A stretch of DNA of 64,000 nt from Akkermansiaceae bacterium (GCA_903837825.1 CAILVZ010000042.1:1-64000), one strand, 5' to 3'; shown: positions 53,404-63,155, counted from the stretch's first letter. Made by a program: numbers and translations. The notes: a model not told the origin generated them from the sequence alone.

Positions 53404-54552
53404 TCAGCTTTCCGCACGCATTCGCAACTCTTGGATACAGTCGGCCAGCAAATTTTCGTCCAGCTCGTGAACATCGATCCCTTGCCCGAGGTCTTTGAGA
53501 AGTAGAATTGTCAACTCACCACCGAGGTGTTCGCGGAATTCATCCAAGCCGCCAAGCACCTGCCTCCGCGAGGTTTCATCGGCCCAATCGAGTGCCGGAT
53601 GGTAGATCCCGAGCCCCAATCCGCGAATCACCCGTAAGACTTGCTCCGCGACCGAGAGGTCCAAGAGCCCGATGCGGGCGGAATAGAGCGTGTCGAGCGC
53701 CAGACCGACGCTGACCGCTGGGGCGTGGGAAAGTTGGTAGGACGTCATGGCCTCCAGCTTGTGAGCGGCCCAATGGCCGAAATCCAGCGGACGGCTGGAT
53801 CCGGTTTCGAATGGATCTCCACCAGTGGCGATGTGTTGGGCGTGGAGTAATGCGGATCGCTCGACGCAGGTCTCCAGCGTGGTGGGATCCAGCACCGCGA
53901 GCTTTTCGAGGTTTTCCTCGATCCATTCAAAAAAACCACGATCCCTCACCAGGGCCACCTTGACCGCTTCGATGAGGCCGCCTCGCCGAGTTTCCTCATC
54001 TTGGCTGTGGAGAAAATCAAAGTCATTGACCACCGCATAGGGCACCGCGAACGAGCCCAACCAATTTTTTTTGCCGAAGGCATTGATCGCGCACTTCACC
54101 CCCACCCCGCTGTCATCTTGAGAGAGCGTGGTGGTCGGAAATCGGATCAAGCGAATCCCGCGATGGGCCGTGGCAGCAGCGTAGCCGACCGCATCGAGGA
54201 ATGCCCCACCCCCAATCGCAAGCACATAGGAATGGCGGTCGATGTGACGCTCATCGATGGCCTCCCAAACCTTGCGGACCAGGTGGTCGTCTGCCTTTGC
54301 CGCCTCACCGCCCTCAAAAACCATAACCCCGCAGAACTCGAAATCTAACCCCGCAAAGTAGGTACCTACCTCGTCGAGCAACTTCGGCCATGCGTTCATC
54401 ACCGCGTGTTCAAGGAACACTAGGACCTTACGGCCACCACGTTCTTCTTCCAAGACTGCAGCCAGCGCTAGGTTCTCACCCGAAAACGCATTCCGCGTGA
54501 AAATCACACGGTGCTTGAATGTGAGGGGAATCTGGAAATCGTAGCGTGACAT
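53404..54552 (-). CDS. eboD: EboD-like sugar-phosphate cyclase (DHQ-synthase family)
   Basis: A 382-residue member of the 3-dehydroquinate synthase superfamily. VLAIGGGAFLDAVGYAAATA binds NAD, FPTTTLSQDDSGVGVKCAIN follows, and DFGHWAAHKLE is the metal-binding stretch. True AroB has NFGHTFGHA here. The DFGHWAAHKLE form and the leader IPLTFKHRVIFTRNAF resemble EboD, from the eboABCDEF set linked to prenylated-metabolite export. No other ebo gene lies in the window. A housekeeping AroB role is less likely. Lies 143 bp upstream of accD. Confidence 0.75.
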   Translation of the reverse strand: MSRYDFQIPLTFKHRVIFTRNAFSGENLALAAVLEEERGGRKVLVFLEHAVMNAWPKLLDEVGTYFAGLDFEFCGVMVFEGGEAAKADDHLVRKVWEAIDERHIDRHSYVLAIGGGAFLDAVGYAAATAHRGIRLIRFPTTTLSQDDSGVGVKCAINAFGKKNWLGSFAVPYAVVNDFDFLHSQDEETRRGGLIEAVKVALVRDRGFFEWIEENLEKLAVLDPTTLETCVERSALLHAQHIATGGDPFETGSSRPLDFGHWAAHKLEAMTSYQLSHAPAVSVGLALDTLYSARIGLLDLSVAEQVLRVIRGLGLGIYHPALDWADETSRRQVLGGLDEFREHLGGELTILLLKDLGQGIDVHELDENLLADCIQELRMRAES

Positions 54553-54616
54553 CAGCGCAGGTTGCGTATGCTAGTTTACGCCGACGCACCAATGTTTCTT
54601 AACCAAATTTTACCTC

Positions 54617-55141
54617 ATGCCCACCACGGAGACCCTTTTTGAAACTCGCTGGCTCGGACTTTACCGGATTGGTCACTGGGACTTTGTCCGGCGTCCCCAC
54701 GCAGATGCATGCGTCGGGATTCTGGCGATCACCCCAGACGACGAGATCATCCTCGTGGAGCAATTTCGCGTGCCGGTGCAGCAACACGTTATCGAAATCC
54801 CAGCCGGACTGGTGGGCGACGAGCCGGAATTCATCGGTGAGGCACTCGCGGACACCGCACGCCGAGAGTTGTTAGAAGAAACCGGCTACCGCGCAGGGAC
54901 CATCATCCCGCTGATTTCCAGTCCGACCTCTGCTGGCATGAGCTCGGAGTTTAGCCACCTTTTTCATGCCACCGATCTCGTCCGCGAGACGGCGGGTGGA
55001 GGCGTGGCGGGCGAGGAGATCGTCGTCCACCATGTGCCACTTGCGGGGCTGCGGCCATGGCTTGCCGCGCAGGAGGCCGCTGGAAAAGTGATCGATTTTA
55101 AGATCCACTCGGCGCTCTGGCTGGCTGGGATCCGTGGCTGA
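54617..55141 (+). CDS. Nudix hydrolase, ADP-ribose pyrophosphatase-like
   Basis: A 174-residue Nudix enzyme. The Nudix box is carried by ALADTARRELLEETGYRAG, with REL-EE metal ligands; the preceding Gly lies in IPAGLVGDEPEF. ILVEQFRVPVQQHVIEIPAG is typical of the ADP-ribose/NDP-sugar pyrophosphatase group (NudF-like). It starts 65 bp away from the divergent cyclase gene. It probably clears ADP-ribose or similar nucleotides. Confidence 0.88.
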   Translation: MPTTETLFETRWLGLYRIGHWDFVRRPHADACVGILAITPDDEIILVEQFRVPVQQHVIEIPAGLVGDEPEFIGEALADTARRELLEETGYRAGTIIPLISSPTSAGMSSEFSHLFHATDLVRETAGGGVAGEEIVVHHVPLAGLRPWLAAQEAAGKVIDFKIHSALWLAGIRG

Positions 55142-55221
55142 GCCCGCCGCCGTTGGGATTTACTCAGAGATGCCCTCAATCAAGTCGTGACTCGGAGCGG
55201 CGCAGTTTGCATCTTCCGCGC

Positions 55222-56013
55222 GTGAGCGACTCAACCCACCATCGATTCGGCGGCATCGCGCGACTCTACGGCCAAGCGGCATTGGATCGCTTTCTCACTT
55301 CGCGTGTCGCGGTCATCGGCATCGGCGGCGTTGGCTCGTGGGCGGTCGAATCGCTCGCGCGCTCGGGCATCGGCCACCTCACCTTGGTCGACCTCGATGA
55401 AATCTGCGTCACCAACGTCAACCGCCAGCTTCATGCAATGGATGGTCAGATCGGCCGCCAAAAAACCGAGGCCATGGCCGACCGCGCTCGTGCGATCCAC
55501 CCGGACGGCGACGTGCAAATCGTCCCCAAATTTTTCAATGAAAAGTCCGCAGCGGAAATCCTCGACGCTGGGTTCGACGCGGTCATCGATGCGATTGACT
55601 ACGCGCGGCACAAGTCGTTGCTCGTCGCAGAGTGTCACCGGCGGAAAATCTATGCGGTCACCTGTGGAGGCGCGGGTGGGCGGCGGGATCCGACGCGGAT
55701 TCGGGTAACCGATCTTGCTTACAGCGGGATGGACCCCTTGTTGTTGCAGTTGCGTCGTGGGCTTCGCAACGATTTTGGTTTCCCCAAAAACACCCGTGGG
55801 CAGGAGCCGATTCTCTTTGGGATCGATGCCGTTTATTCCGACGAGCCGCCGTATTATTCCAACTGCGACGGCACGGTTTCAAAAGACAAGCCAGAGGAAA
55901 TCTCGCTCCGGCTCAATTGCGCGTCTGGCTTTGGATCCGCCACCCACCTGATCGCCAGTTTCGGCCTGATCGCAGCCGGCAAGGTCCTCGATCGGCTTGC
56001 CTCGCGGGCATGA
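55222..56013 (+). CDS. tcdA: tRNA threonylcarbamoyladenosine dehydratase TcdA (CsdL)
   Basis: A 263-residue E1-like ThiF-family enzyme that cyclises t6A37 of tRNA. RFGGIARLYGQAALDRFLTS is the family start, VAVIGIGGVGSWAVESLARS the ATP-binding loop, and LVDLDEICVTNVNRQLHAMD follows. VTCGGAGGRRDPTRI and SCA-like NCASGFGSATHLIASF complete the TcdA pattern. The GTG at 55222 is the chosen start; a TTG at 55153 would add unrelated residues. Its stop is the first base of a bidirectional terminator region. Confidence 0.9.
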   Translation: MSDSTHHRFGGIARLYGQAALDRFLTSRVAVIGIGGVGSWAVESLARSGIGHLTLVDLDEICVTNVNRQLHAMDGQIGRQKTEAMADRARAIHPDGDVQIVPKFFNEKSAAEILDAGFDAVIDAIDYARHKSLLVAECHRRKIYAVTCGGAGGRRDPTRIRVTDLAYSGMDPLLLQLRRGLRNDFGFPKNTRGQEPILFGIDAVYSDEPPYYSNCDGTVSKDKPEEISLRLNCASGFGSATHLIASFGLIAAGKVLDRLASRA

Positions 56014-56039
56014 AAAAAGCGACTCACTGGTCGCTTTTT
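56014..56039. terminator. Bidirectional rho-independent terminator
   Basis: A perfect 10-bp stem, AAAAAGCGAC (56014-56023) with GTCGCTTTTT (56030-56039) and a six-base loop. The A run and T run serve both strands, ending tcdA on the plus strand and rpmJ on the minus strand. Confidence 0.88.
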
Positions 56040-56086
56040 CCAAAACTTGATCGTCCGACTGATGCCGGACTCCATCCACGAAACGC

Positions 56087-56248
56087 TTACAGGCCCTTCT
56101 TTGAGAGTCGGGTTCCGACGGTTGCGCCTTGGCGAGCCTTGAACTTCGGGTTCGACTTGCAGATCACATACAAGGTTCCTTTGCGTTTCACGACTTGGCA
56201 ATCTGCGTGACGGCGCTTGGCGGATGCGAGAGATGAGAGAACTTTCAT
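56087..56248 (-). CDS. rpmJ2: 50S ribosomal protein L36, type B (zinc-free)
   Basis: A 53-residue ribosomal protein on the minus strand. It begins [20 protein letters not shown], followed by [17 protein letters not shown], the typical type B L36. Only two of the zinc ligands of the type A form remain (Cys17 and Cys30), so it should not hold zinc. It has a terminator downstream at 56014. With type B L31 at 45.3 kb this points to ribosomes that can be built with less zinc. Confidence 0.93.
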   Translation of the reverse strand: MKVLSSLASAKRRHADCQVVKRKGTLYVICKSNPKFKARQGATVGTRLSKKGL

Positions 56249-56464
56249 GACTTGAAATTGGTTAAAAACGGTGACCCACGGGAAACGTCGGGGGGCGAAA
56301 CCTACTCGGTGAGCCTGCCTTGTAAAGCCATTTTTTGACTAAATCTTCAATTTTGCGGTCATTGACTGCTGCGAATCCGGTGGCAGCTCGATCCAGATCT
56401 TCAGAAATCATGAGCTAGAAGTCCAAACCGGCACCCTCCCAAGGATTGCTGCAGAGAGCTAGGA

Positions 56465-59400
56465 TCAAGGCTGGCTCACCTTGAGATGCATGAACTTCCG
56501 AGTCTCGCCGAAGGCCTTGCTGACGGTCGCGGTTTTTTCCTCATCGCTACCGAAGTCCACCGAGCTCTCGGTGATGCCAGTGCTGCTCCAAGTCGATAGA
56601 TCCGTGCTCCACTCGACCGTCCCAATGACGCCCGAGGTGCCCTTGGCCTTGCGATAGGTCAAGGAGCAAGAACCGTCGCTGGAGCTGTAGGTCGCTTGCG
56701 GTACGGCATTGGCCACCGCTGGACTCAGACCCATGAAATACTCGACGAGATTCGGGAGTCCATCTCCATCAGGGTCTCCGGATGGTGTCGAATTTGACAA
56801 TCCAGCGTAGCTCGAAATCCACGTGGCAAACGTTGCGTCTGCAACCGTCAGCGTTCCATCGACATAATTGAGATCATAGTTGCTCGCGTTGAACGTTCCT
56901 CCCGTCGCAGCGCTTGGAGTGATCGAATAAATCCCCGCGGGCGCATCGGCTGCGGTGCCTCCACTAGCCGTGAGCGTCACGCTGCCAATGGTCTCACTGC
57001 CCACGAGCCCGCTCGAGGTGAAGGCCAAACTGCCCGCGCCGAGTGACAGCACGCTGCCAAGCGACTTGATCTGATTGTTAGCCGTTATGGTCAGAAGCTT
57101 GAGGCGCACCTCGCTGATGGCTGTGGGAACGCCGACCGAAGCCGCACCGGAGCTGGAGCAAATGACATTGCCGGAATACGAGCCTGCCGTGGTTCCCGCA
57201 GCGAGCCGGAGATAGACCGGCGTGGCCGCGATTGTCCCAGTGCCAGCGATCGTTTGAGTCGCAGCGTAATTGGTGGTGGCTGAGGTTTGCGATACTTCAA
57301 AGCCCGGCGGCGGCGTCACAAGGATGCCTGCAGTGAGATTTCCACCCGAGACCGAAAAACTTGTGGCGGTCGGTGATGCGGTGCCGTAGGTCGTACTGAC
57401 CGCGCCGAGTGTGCCCAATGTGGCGATGAGAGGGCTGCCAGAGGATGTGGTGGAGGTGACAACGACATCGTCCAAGAACGCGCGCTTTGCCGTGGTCGCG
57501 AACGTGATGGTTGAGTTTGCGGTGCCACCGCTGAAGTTGAGGGTCTTGGCTTCAAAGTTACCTGACATGTTGCTGGTGTAAGCGACCGACTGAGGAGCCA
57601 ATCCCGTCGCGGTGATGGTGAGGTTGCCCTCCACCGTCGTCCAACCCTTGACTTTGAAGTTTACCGTGAATTTGCCGCCGTTGCCGCTGAGATCCAGAGT
57701 CTTGCTGGTGATGGAGCCTCTTGCGCTGTCAGTACCGAGTTTCACTGCACCCCCCGCTGAGTAGGCTTTTGCAGAGGCCGTGAAATTGCCATTTGCACTC
57801 CATTCGGTCGAAGAAGGGCCGGTTTGTGAGATGCTATTACCGGCAGTCAGGGAGGAGAAATTCTCGTTCAAGAGGGTGGTCACGCCGCCACCTGAGGGGC
57901 TGATGGTAATCGACAGGGCTGCGGTGCCAGTGCCCGCCGAATTGGTTGCAGAAATCGTAACGCTGCTGGACCCGGCCGCAGTGGGTGTTCCAGAGATCAC
58001 CCCGTTGGTCGTATTCACGGCCAATCCGCTCGGCAAGCCAGTGGCTGCGTAGGAGGTTGGCGTGTTGCTCGCGACGATCTGATAGCTGAATGCGGAGCCG
58101 GCTATTCCAGTGGCGCTGGTGGCACTGGTGATGGCTGGAGCCTGAGGGGGACCCGAGAGCGAGTTGCGCGGGTTCGGAGTGGCTGTAGCAAAATCAGCAG
58201 CGTTGTTTGCCGTATCGGTCGCACCGCCTCCTAGCCGGAAGATCGCGGTGGAAGTGGATGGCGCAGGGGCTGGCGCTCCCTCGTATGCATTTGCGGATCC
58301 ATAGCCGACAAAATCTTGCATCCCCGCAGTGGCGATCGGCGAAGAACCCGTAAGCGCTGTGCTCGAGTTTACCAGCGCGACTTTTCCCGTCGTCGCGCTG
58401 ATCTTGATCGTCCCGCTCACATCAACAGTCGGCAAGGCGATCCCAGAAGTGCCTGTCGCTAAGCCAACCAAGCAATACTTGCCCGGTGCAATCGATCCGG
58501 AAAGTGCGCAAACCGCCCATGTGCTGCCGGCATAGGACGCATACTGAACCGACCATCCCGTTAGACTCACGGACGATCCGCTCCGATTGTAGAGTTCGAC
58601 ATAATCACGATTGTAGAGTGCGCCCGTGTTCTCGCCGCCTCCGAAGATTTGACTGATCAACACTGGGGATTGCAGCACGGTGAAGGGGCTGGTGCTGGTT
58701 CCCGTGCCATAGGAGGTAACGACCGAGATCGCACCCGACGTCGCGGATGCAGGGACCGTTGCGGTGATTTGACCTGCGGAATCCACGAGGAAAGTCGCAT
58801 CGACCCCATTGAAGCGAACGGACGAGACCTTGACAAAATTGGATCCTGTTAGAATCACGAGGGAACCAGTTGCGCCACTCGTCGGGGTGAATGATGAAAT
58901 CACGGGATCTCCATTTCCCGTGAGAACCGTGATCGTCGCCGAGCTTGAGGTGGCCGTGGCCGATTCAGTGTCGGTTGCTTGAGCGGTGATGGTGTAAGTG
59001 CCGCTGGAGGATGGCGTCCAACTCAGCGAATAAGGCGCAGTGGTGGCTACTCCGAGCGAAGTGGATCCATTGAAAAACTCGACCTTGCTGATGGTGCCCG
59101 GTCCGCCGCCGAGTGCGAGATCGGTTGCCGTTGCAGTTAGGGTTACTGGATCATTTGGCTTGAAGACATCCCCAGCACTTGGCGATGTCAAAGCGATGGT
59201 GGGGGGTGGGTTGCTCTCGACCGAAGTGCCGCCGGTGAGGATCAACGAATACGTTTGGTTGGCGGTGGTCAAAGTTCCGTCGAGCGAGACCGTGACCGTG
59301 TAGGTTCCCGCTTGAGATGGAGCCGCGACATAGACCTGCTCCACATTGTCGACGTTGTTTTTTCCCGTGGTCGCTGGGGATGCCATGGCTGCGGTCGTCC

Positions 59401-61162
59401 AGCTACCCACGAACGGCATGACGTAGGGCTGGTAGAGGGTCGAATTGTTAGGCGCGGTGATTTTTGCGTCGAGATTGTGCTTGAGGTTGGCGGTCCGGCT
59501 GTCGGCGGCTGTTTGGGCGGTGCCCGCAGGATCGGTCCAGCAGACGGTGGCACGGATCGGGCTGACACCATCCCACGTGAAGGTGTGGGTGTTGGTTTTA
59601 CTCGCATTGGTGATGGTGCCTTCAATCATTTTAGGCGCAGTCAAACTGGCCTTGTGCGCGAGGATGAGGTCGCTTGCGGCCTTCACGTTGATGAGGCCCC
59701 ACCCGTATTTGTAATCTGGGCCAGTCGTGCCGATGTCATCCGCGGTGTGGATGAGTAGCGCTTTCAAGGTGCTGGCTCGCATCCGCTGTCCCGAAAACTC
59801 ACGCGCGTAGAGCTGAACCAGAAGGGCGGATGAGCCGAGGGCGTTCGGCGTGGCCATGCTGGTGCCACTGTAGGTATCATACGTCGTGTTGCTGGTCGCA
59901 ATGGAAGAGTAGAGGTTGACGCCATTTGCCACGAGATCCGGCTTGATTCTGCCGTCATCGCACGGTCCGAGACTTGAAAAATTAGCGATCAAGCCGACGG
60001 CTGGAGATCGCACTCCACTGGCCACGGCATCATCCACAGCGCCGATGGTCATGATGTTTTTTGCGAGGCCATCGAACGTGATCGACTGGTAGCCACCTTT
60101 CGCGGTGAGCGTGTCCTGTTCATTTCCGGCTGCCCAAAAGGGCAAATAATAAGGCAAGCTCACCGCTACGGCATCAAGACTGCTCGCCTCCGTCTCATAG
60201 CGGCCCATGTCAGTAGTGACGGCGCCCAACCCATAGGAATGATTCGAAAGTGGGAGACGCGTGGTGTCGCCTGCGCTGACCGTCCCAGCTGCGGTCATCT
60301 CAGCGTAGTCGTTGGTCCACTCGTAGGAGTCGATCGAAATCTTAGGAGACATGCCCTTGGCAGCCGCCTGAACCCCAGACGCGCCGATCGTCCCAGCCAC
60401 GTGCGTCGCATGGTCATCGCCGGTCGCGGTGCTGTCCTTCTTGGTGACGCGGCCCGTAAGCTCTTGGTGGGTACTACGAACCGGCCCGCCATCCCAGATG
60501 CCGATTCTCACCCCAGTTCCATTCAAAGTGTAGGGCGCCACGGCAACGAGATTGGCCCCAGTGGAAATCGCGGCATTCGCATTCAGCGTCGAGCGGTAGA
60601 GAGGCTCATCGCCACGGAAATCATAGAGGGTCGAAACCGTGTGCCCAGGACCATCCTTGCGTAACGGAACACCCAGTTGCCGGGCTTTTTCCATCACCGC
60701 ATTTTCCTGACGCTCCCCCAACAGACGCATCTCCGCGACCGCTCTTGCTCGTGCCTCGGGATCAGTCATGTCGACATCCTTGAGGATATTTGGAATAGTT
60801 TCACCATTCGCGGCTTGGGCTCGTGTCGACGGCTCGAGCGCAGGATCACGATCGGTGAGGGTCGCGGACGCGGGTGTCAGCGGGAGAACGGGCCCTGTGG
60901 AATTGGCAACTGGTGAATTCGGGTCTGACGCTGAAGCCGTTGGCGAGCCAGCGGAATCTCCTGGGGTCTTGCCTTTCTCAGACTCCTCCTGCTCCGAGAT
61001 TTTTGGCGACGAATCAGATGGTGACGCTACCGATTCCGTCTGCTTGGCCGATGCCGATGCATCCTTTTCACGCACTCCGAGCCAACCAAGCCCCACGATC
61101 AGCATGATAAAAAGCAACGCGGCCACGCCACGACGGGCGCGTAGAGAAAATAAGTGAGCCAT
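56465..61162 (-). CDS. Giant S8 subtilisin-like protease with adhesin-type modules
   Basis: A 1565-residue exported protease. A signal anchor (about 10-30) leads to a Ser-rich linker. The S8 domain has Asp224 (GIWDGG), His251 (DDHATHVAG), oxyanion Asn347 (AAGNEQ) and Ser435 (SGTSMATP). Then come a P-domain-like part, an Ig-like domain, an IPT/TIG domain (SGATGSLVILTGSNFVKVSS), a lamin-tail domain (NRDYVELYNRSGSSVSLTGW), a putative-Ig domain (GLPSGLAVNTTNGVISGTPT), an MBG-like domain and a DPDGDGLPNLVEY tail. It is probably a cell-surface or secreted scavenging protease. Single gene, with no operon partner on this strand. Confidence 0.9.
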   Translation of the reverse strand: MAHLFSLRARRGVAALLFIMLIVGLGWLGVREKDASASAKQTESVASPSDSSPKISEQEESEKGKTPGDSAGSPTASASDPNSPVANSTGPVLPLTPASATLTDRDPALEPSTRAQAANGETIPNILKDVDMTDPEARARAVAEMRLLGERQENAVMEKARQLGVPLRKDGPGHTVSTLYDFRGDEPLYRSTLNANAAISTGANLVAVAPYTLNGTGVRIGIWDGGPVRSTHQELTGRVTKKDSTATGDDHATHVAGTIGASGVQAAAKGMSPKISIDSYEWTNDYAEMTAAGTVSAGDTTRLPLSNHSYGLGAVTTDMGRYETEASSLDAVAVSLPYYLPFWAAGNEQDTLTAKGGYQSITFDGLAKNIMTIGAVDDAVASGVRSPAVGLIANFSSLGPCDDGRIKPDLVANGVNLYSSIATSNTTYDTYSGTSMATPNALGSSALLVQLYAREFSGQRMRASTLKALLIHTADDIGTTGPDYKYGWGLINVKAASDLILAHKASLTAPKMIEGTITNASKTNTHTFTWDGVSPIRATVCWTDPAGTAQTAADSRTANLKHNLDAKITAPNNSTLYQPYVMPFVGSWTTAAMASPATTGKNNVDNVEQVYVAAPSQAGTYTVTVSLDGTLTTANQTYSLILTGGTSVESNPPPTIALTSPSAGDVFKPNDPVTLTATATDLALGGGPGTISKVEFFNGSTSLGVATTAPYSLSWTPSSSGTYTITAQATDTESATATSSSATITVLTGNGDPVISSFTPTSGATGSLVILTGSNFVKVSSVRFNGVDATFLVDSAGQITATVPASATSGAISVVTSYGTGTSTSPFTVLQSPVLISQIFGGGENTGALYNRDYVELYNRSGSSVSLTGWSVQYASYAGSTWAVCALSGSIAPGKYCLVGLATGTSGIALPTVDVSGTIKISATTGKVALVNSSTALTGSSPIATAGMQDFVGYGSANAYEGAPAPAPSTSTAIFRLGGGATDTANNAADFATATPNPRNSLSGPPQAPAITSATSATGIAGSAFSYQIVASNTPTSYAATGLPSGLAVNTTNGVISGTPTAAGSSSVTISATNSAGTGTAALSITISPSGGGVTTLLNENFSSLTAGNSISQTGPSSTEWSANGNFTASAKAYSAGGAVKLGTDSARGSITSKTLDLSGNGGKFTVNFKVKGWTTVEGNLTITATGLAPQSVAYTSNMSGNFEAKTLNFSGGTANSTITFATTAKRAFLDDVVVTSTTSSGSPLIATLGTLGAVSTTYGTASPTATSFSVSGGNLTAGILVTPPPGFEVSQTSATTNYAATQTIAGTGTIAATPVYLRLAAGTTAGSYSGNVICSSSGAASVGVPTAISEVRLKLLTITANNQIKSLGSVLSLGAGSLAFTSSGLVGSETIGSVTLTASGGTAADAPAGIYSITPSAATGGTFNASNYDLNYVDGTLTVADATFATWISSYAGLSNSTPSGDPDGDGLPNLVEYFMGLSPAVANAVPQATYSSSDGSCSLTYRKAKGTSGVIGTVEWSTDLSTWSSTGITESSVDFGSDEEKTATVSKAFGETRKFMHLKVSQP

Positions 61163-61341
61163 AGTGTTGGTAAGTCAGAAAAGAGGCTGGTTACTGACCC
61201 ACTCATTGCAAGGAACAAATGGTGCCAATTCGGTGACGGAAGGGGATTCAAAGCGGATTTCATGCCGAAATTTCAAAGATGTACCTTTTTGGACACTGGC
61301 ATCGGTTGACAGGAGCGGGCGCGCAACGTTTGCTTCAAGTG

Positions 61342-62337
61342 ATGTCACCCGATTCCAAGCAGGACTTTGCCCTCGCATTCCTGAGTATCCTATTTGAAGG
61401 GGCGCCATTCATCGTGCTGGGAACGTTGATTAGCGGGTTCATCGACGCCTACTTGCCCGCAGGGATGATGGATCGATTCCTGCCAAAAAACAAGTTTCTG
61501 GCAGTGCTAACGGCTGGACTGCTTGGCGCGATATTTCCGGTCTGTGAATGCGCGGTGGTCCCGGTAATCCGCCGCTTGGTCAAAAAAGGACTGCCAATGT
61601 CCTGTGCGCTCACCTACATGCTGGCCGCCCCAATCGTCAATCCAATCACGGCGCTCAGCACGTGGAAGGCGTTTCAAGGCCAAGGCGCGGCCACCATGAC
61701 CTGCTCACGACTTCTGTTAGGATTTCTGATGGCGACGGTGGTTGGTCTGATCGTTTCAAAACTTCCTCTCCATACCGTGCTGAAGGCAAACCTCGTTGCC
61801 AGCCTCGAACATGATGAAAAGCCAACCACGGAGCCCAGTTGCTGCGATTCTGCCGGACCATCATGCTGCGGTCACCACCATCATGATCCGATCCACCCGA
61901 CTCCTAAACCCCAACAGGTTAGCCGACTCGTCATTGCATTTCGTGCAGCCCTCAAGGATTTCACCGACGTCGCCGTTTATTTTGTCATCGGCGTGTCGAT
62001 CACCGCGCTGTTCAACACGGGCATCGCACCCGGTGCCCAATGGCTTGACCACCTCGCTTCCAACCCTGCCGGCGCACCCGCGGCATTGATGGGACTCGCC
62101 TTCATTCTCAGCCTGTGTAGCACATCAGACGCATTCATCGCAGCCACCTTGGATAAGTTTTCCTGGGGCGCGAAACTCACGTTCCTGACCTTCGGACCCA
62201 TGGTAGATCTGAAACTGATTTTCCTCTATCAAACGGTGATGCGTAAAAAATTCATCGCCGCATTGTGTATCGGGCTGTTTCTCGCAATCGGTGGGATTTC
62301 AATTTTCTGGCAACATCTCATCTTCGAGGCAAAATGA
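61342..62337 (+). CDS. SO_0444/YraQ-type metal-efflux permease
   Basis: A 331-residue permease with about eight spans in two halves. FLSILFEGAPFIVLGTLISG, FPVCECAVVPVIRRLVKKGL and YMLAAPIVNPITALSTWKAF are the DUF318 (ArsP_1) hallmarks, and LAFILSLCSTSDAFIAATLD is the repeat half. A cytoplasmic loop has PSCCDSAGPSCCGHHHHD, a likely metal-binding site. SO_0444-type proteins are linked to copper and zinc export. The ATG at 61342 is preferred to 61279. It overlaps the next gene by four bases. Confidence 0.87.
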   Translation: MSPDSKQDFALAFLSILFEGAPFIVLGTLISGFIDAYLPAGMMDRFLPKNKFLAVLTAGLLGAIFPVCECAVVPVIRRLVKKGLPMSCALTYMLAAPIVNPITALSTWKAFQGQGAATMTCSRLLLGFLMATVVGLIVSKLPLHTVLKANLVASLEHDEKPTTEPSCCDSAGPSCCGHHHHDPIHPTPKPQQVSRLVIAFRAALKDFTDVAVYFVIGVSITALFNTGIAPGAQWLDHLASNPAGAPAALMGLAFILSLCSTSDAFIAATLDKFSWGAKLTFLTFGPMVDLKLIFLYQTVMRKKFIAALCIGLFLAIGGISIFWQHLIFEAK

Positions 62338-63155
62338 ACCCACGGATTTCACGTCTCCTGTTTTCCTGCGCCGTCCTCGGTTGGAGCGGAGTTTTGCTTT
62401 ATTTCTACGGCAGCGGCCGGATCGAACACTATCTTGCCCCAGACTTCCGCATCTTCACCTTGGCGGGTGGTCTTGGACTCGCGGTGCTGGGAGGGTTCAA
62501 TCTCCTCACGGCGGGTCAAGCATCCGCTTGCTGCCACTCGCATGAGGGAGATGGACATTCACCTCATGAACCGACCGACGACATGCATCCGATCACGATG
62601 GTGTTGATGATGCTCATCCCAGTCGCATTCGCGGTTTCGTGGACGAAGGATGAATACTCGAGCGCAGCCCTCGCACGCAAAGGACTCTACGACGCGCCAT
62701 CCGGCTTGAACGCGTCTTTCCTTGGCGCAAACCTACCCGCATTGACTCTCAACGAGATCGAAACCACTCATCAAAAGACCCAAGATGGATTCTTGGAATT
62801 TAGTCTGATGGAATTATTTTTCGCCAGCAGAGATCCCGAGATGAAAAATCTGCTAGATGGTCTCAAGGTCGAAACTTCGGGCCGCTGGGCCGAAGAAAAA
62901 GTTTACAATTCCAAGGGCACCCGCAAGCGGCTCTACCGGATGTTCATCAATTGCTGTGCGGCCGACAGCAAAGCGATCCCGATCATCGTGGAATTCGGCA
63001 AGGCTCCTCCTGAATTGTCCGAAAACTGCTGGGTGAAGGTTGCAGGAACCATCCGATTTTTGTTAGAAGATGGCGCGATCCAACCGGTCCTCGTCGCCGA
63101 ACGCGCAGCCGCCACCGAATCACCCGATGAAGAAAATCTAATGAGAAACCCATGA
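62334..63155 (+). CDS. TIGR03943/YcgQ-type partner of the permease
   Basis: A 273-residue membrane protein that usually pairs with DUF318 permeases. Two spans near the N-terminus (ISRLLFSCAVLGWSGVLLYF and a second near 37-58) flank a His/Cys-rich segment, ACCHSHEGDGHSPHEPTDD. A third span and a soluble beta-rich C-terminal domain follow, with RMFINCCAADSKAIPIIVEF. Its start overlaps the permease stop (ATGA), indicating tight coupling. The His/Cys segments of both partners may pass a metal between them. Confidence 0.85.
   Translation: MNPRISRLLFSCAVLGWSGVLLYFYGSGRIEHYLAPDFRIFTLAGGLGLAVLGGFNLLTAGQASACCHSHEGDGHSPHEPTDDMHPITMVLMMLIPVAFAVSWTKDEYSSAALARKGLYDAPSGLNASFLGANLPALTLNEIETTHQKTQDGFLEFSLMELFFASRDPEMKNLLDGLKVETSGRWAEEKVYNSKGTRKRLYRMFINCCAADSKAIPIIVEFGKAPPELSENCWVKVAGTIRFLLEDGAIQPVLVAERAAATESPDEENLMRNP

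Noticed and set aside
59255-59758. A 167-codon plus-strand frame rich in Gly and Arg
   Set aside because: It is antisense to the S8 protease domain, whose catalytic residues are intact.
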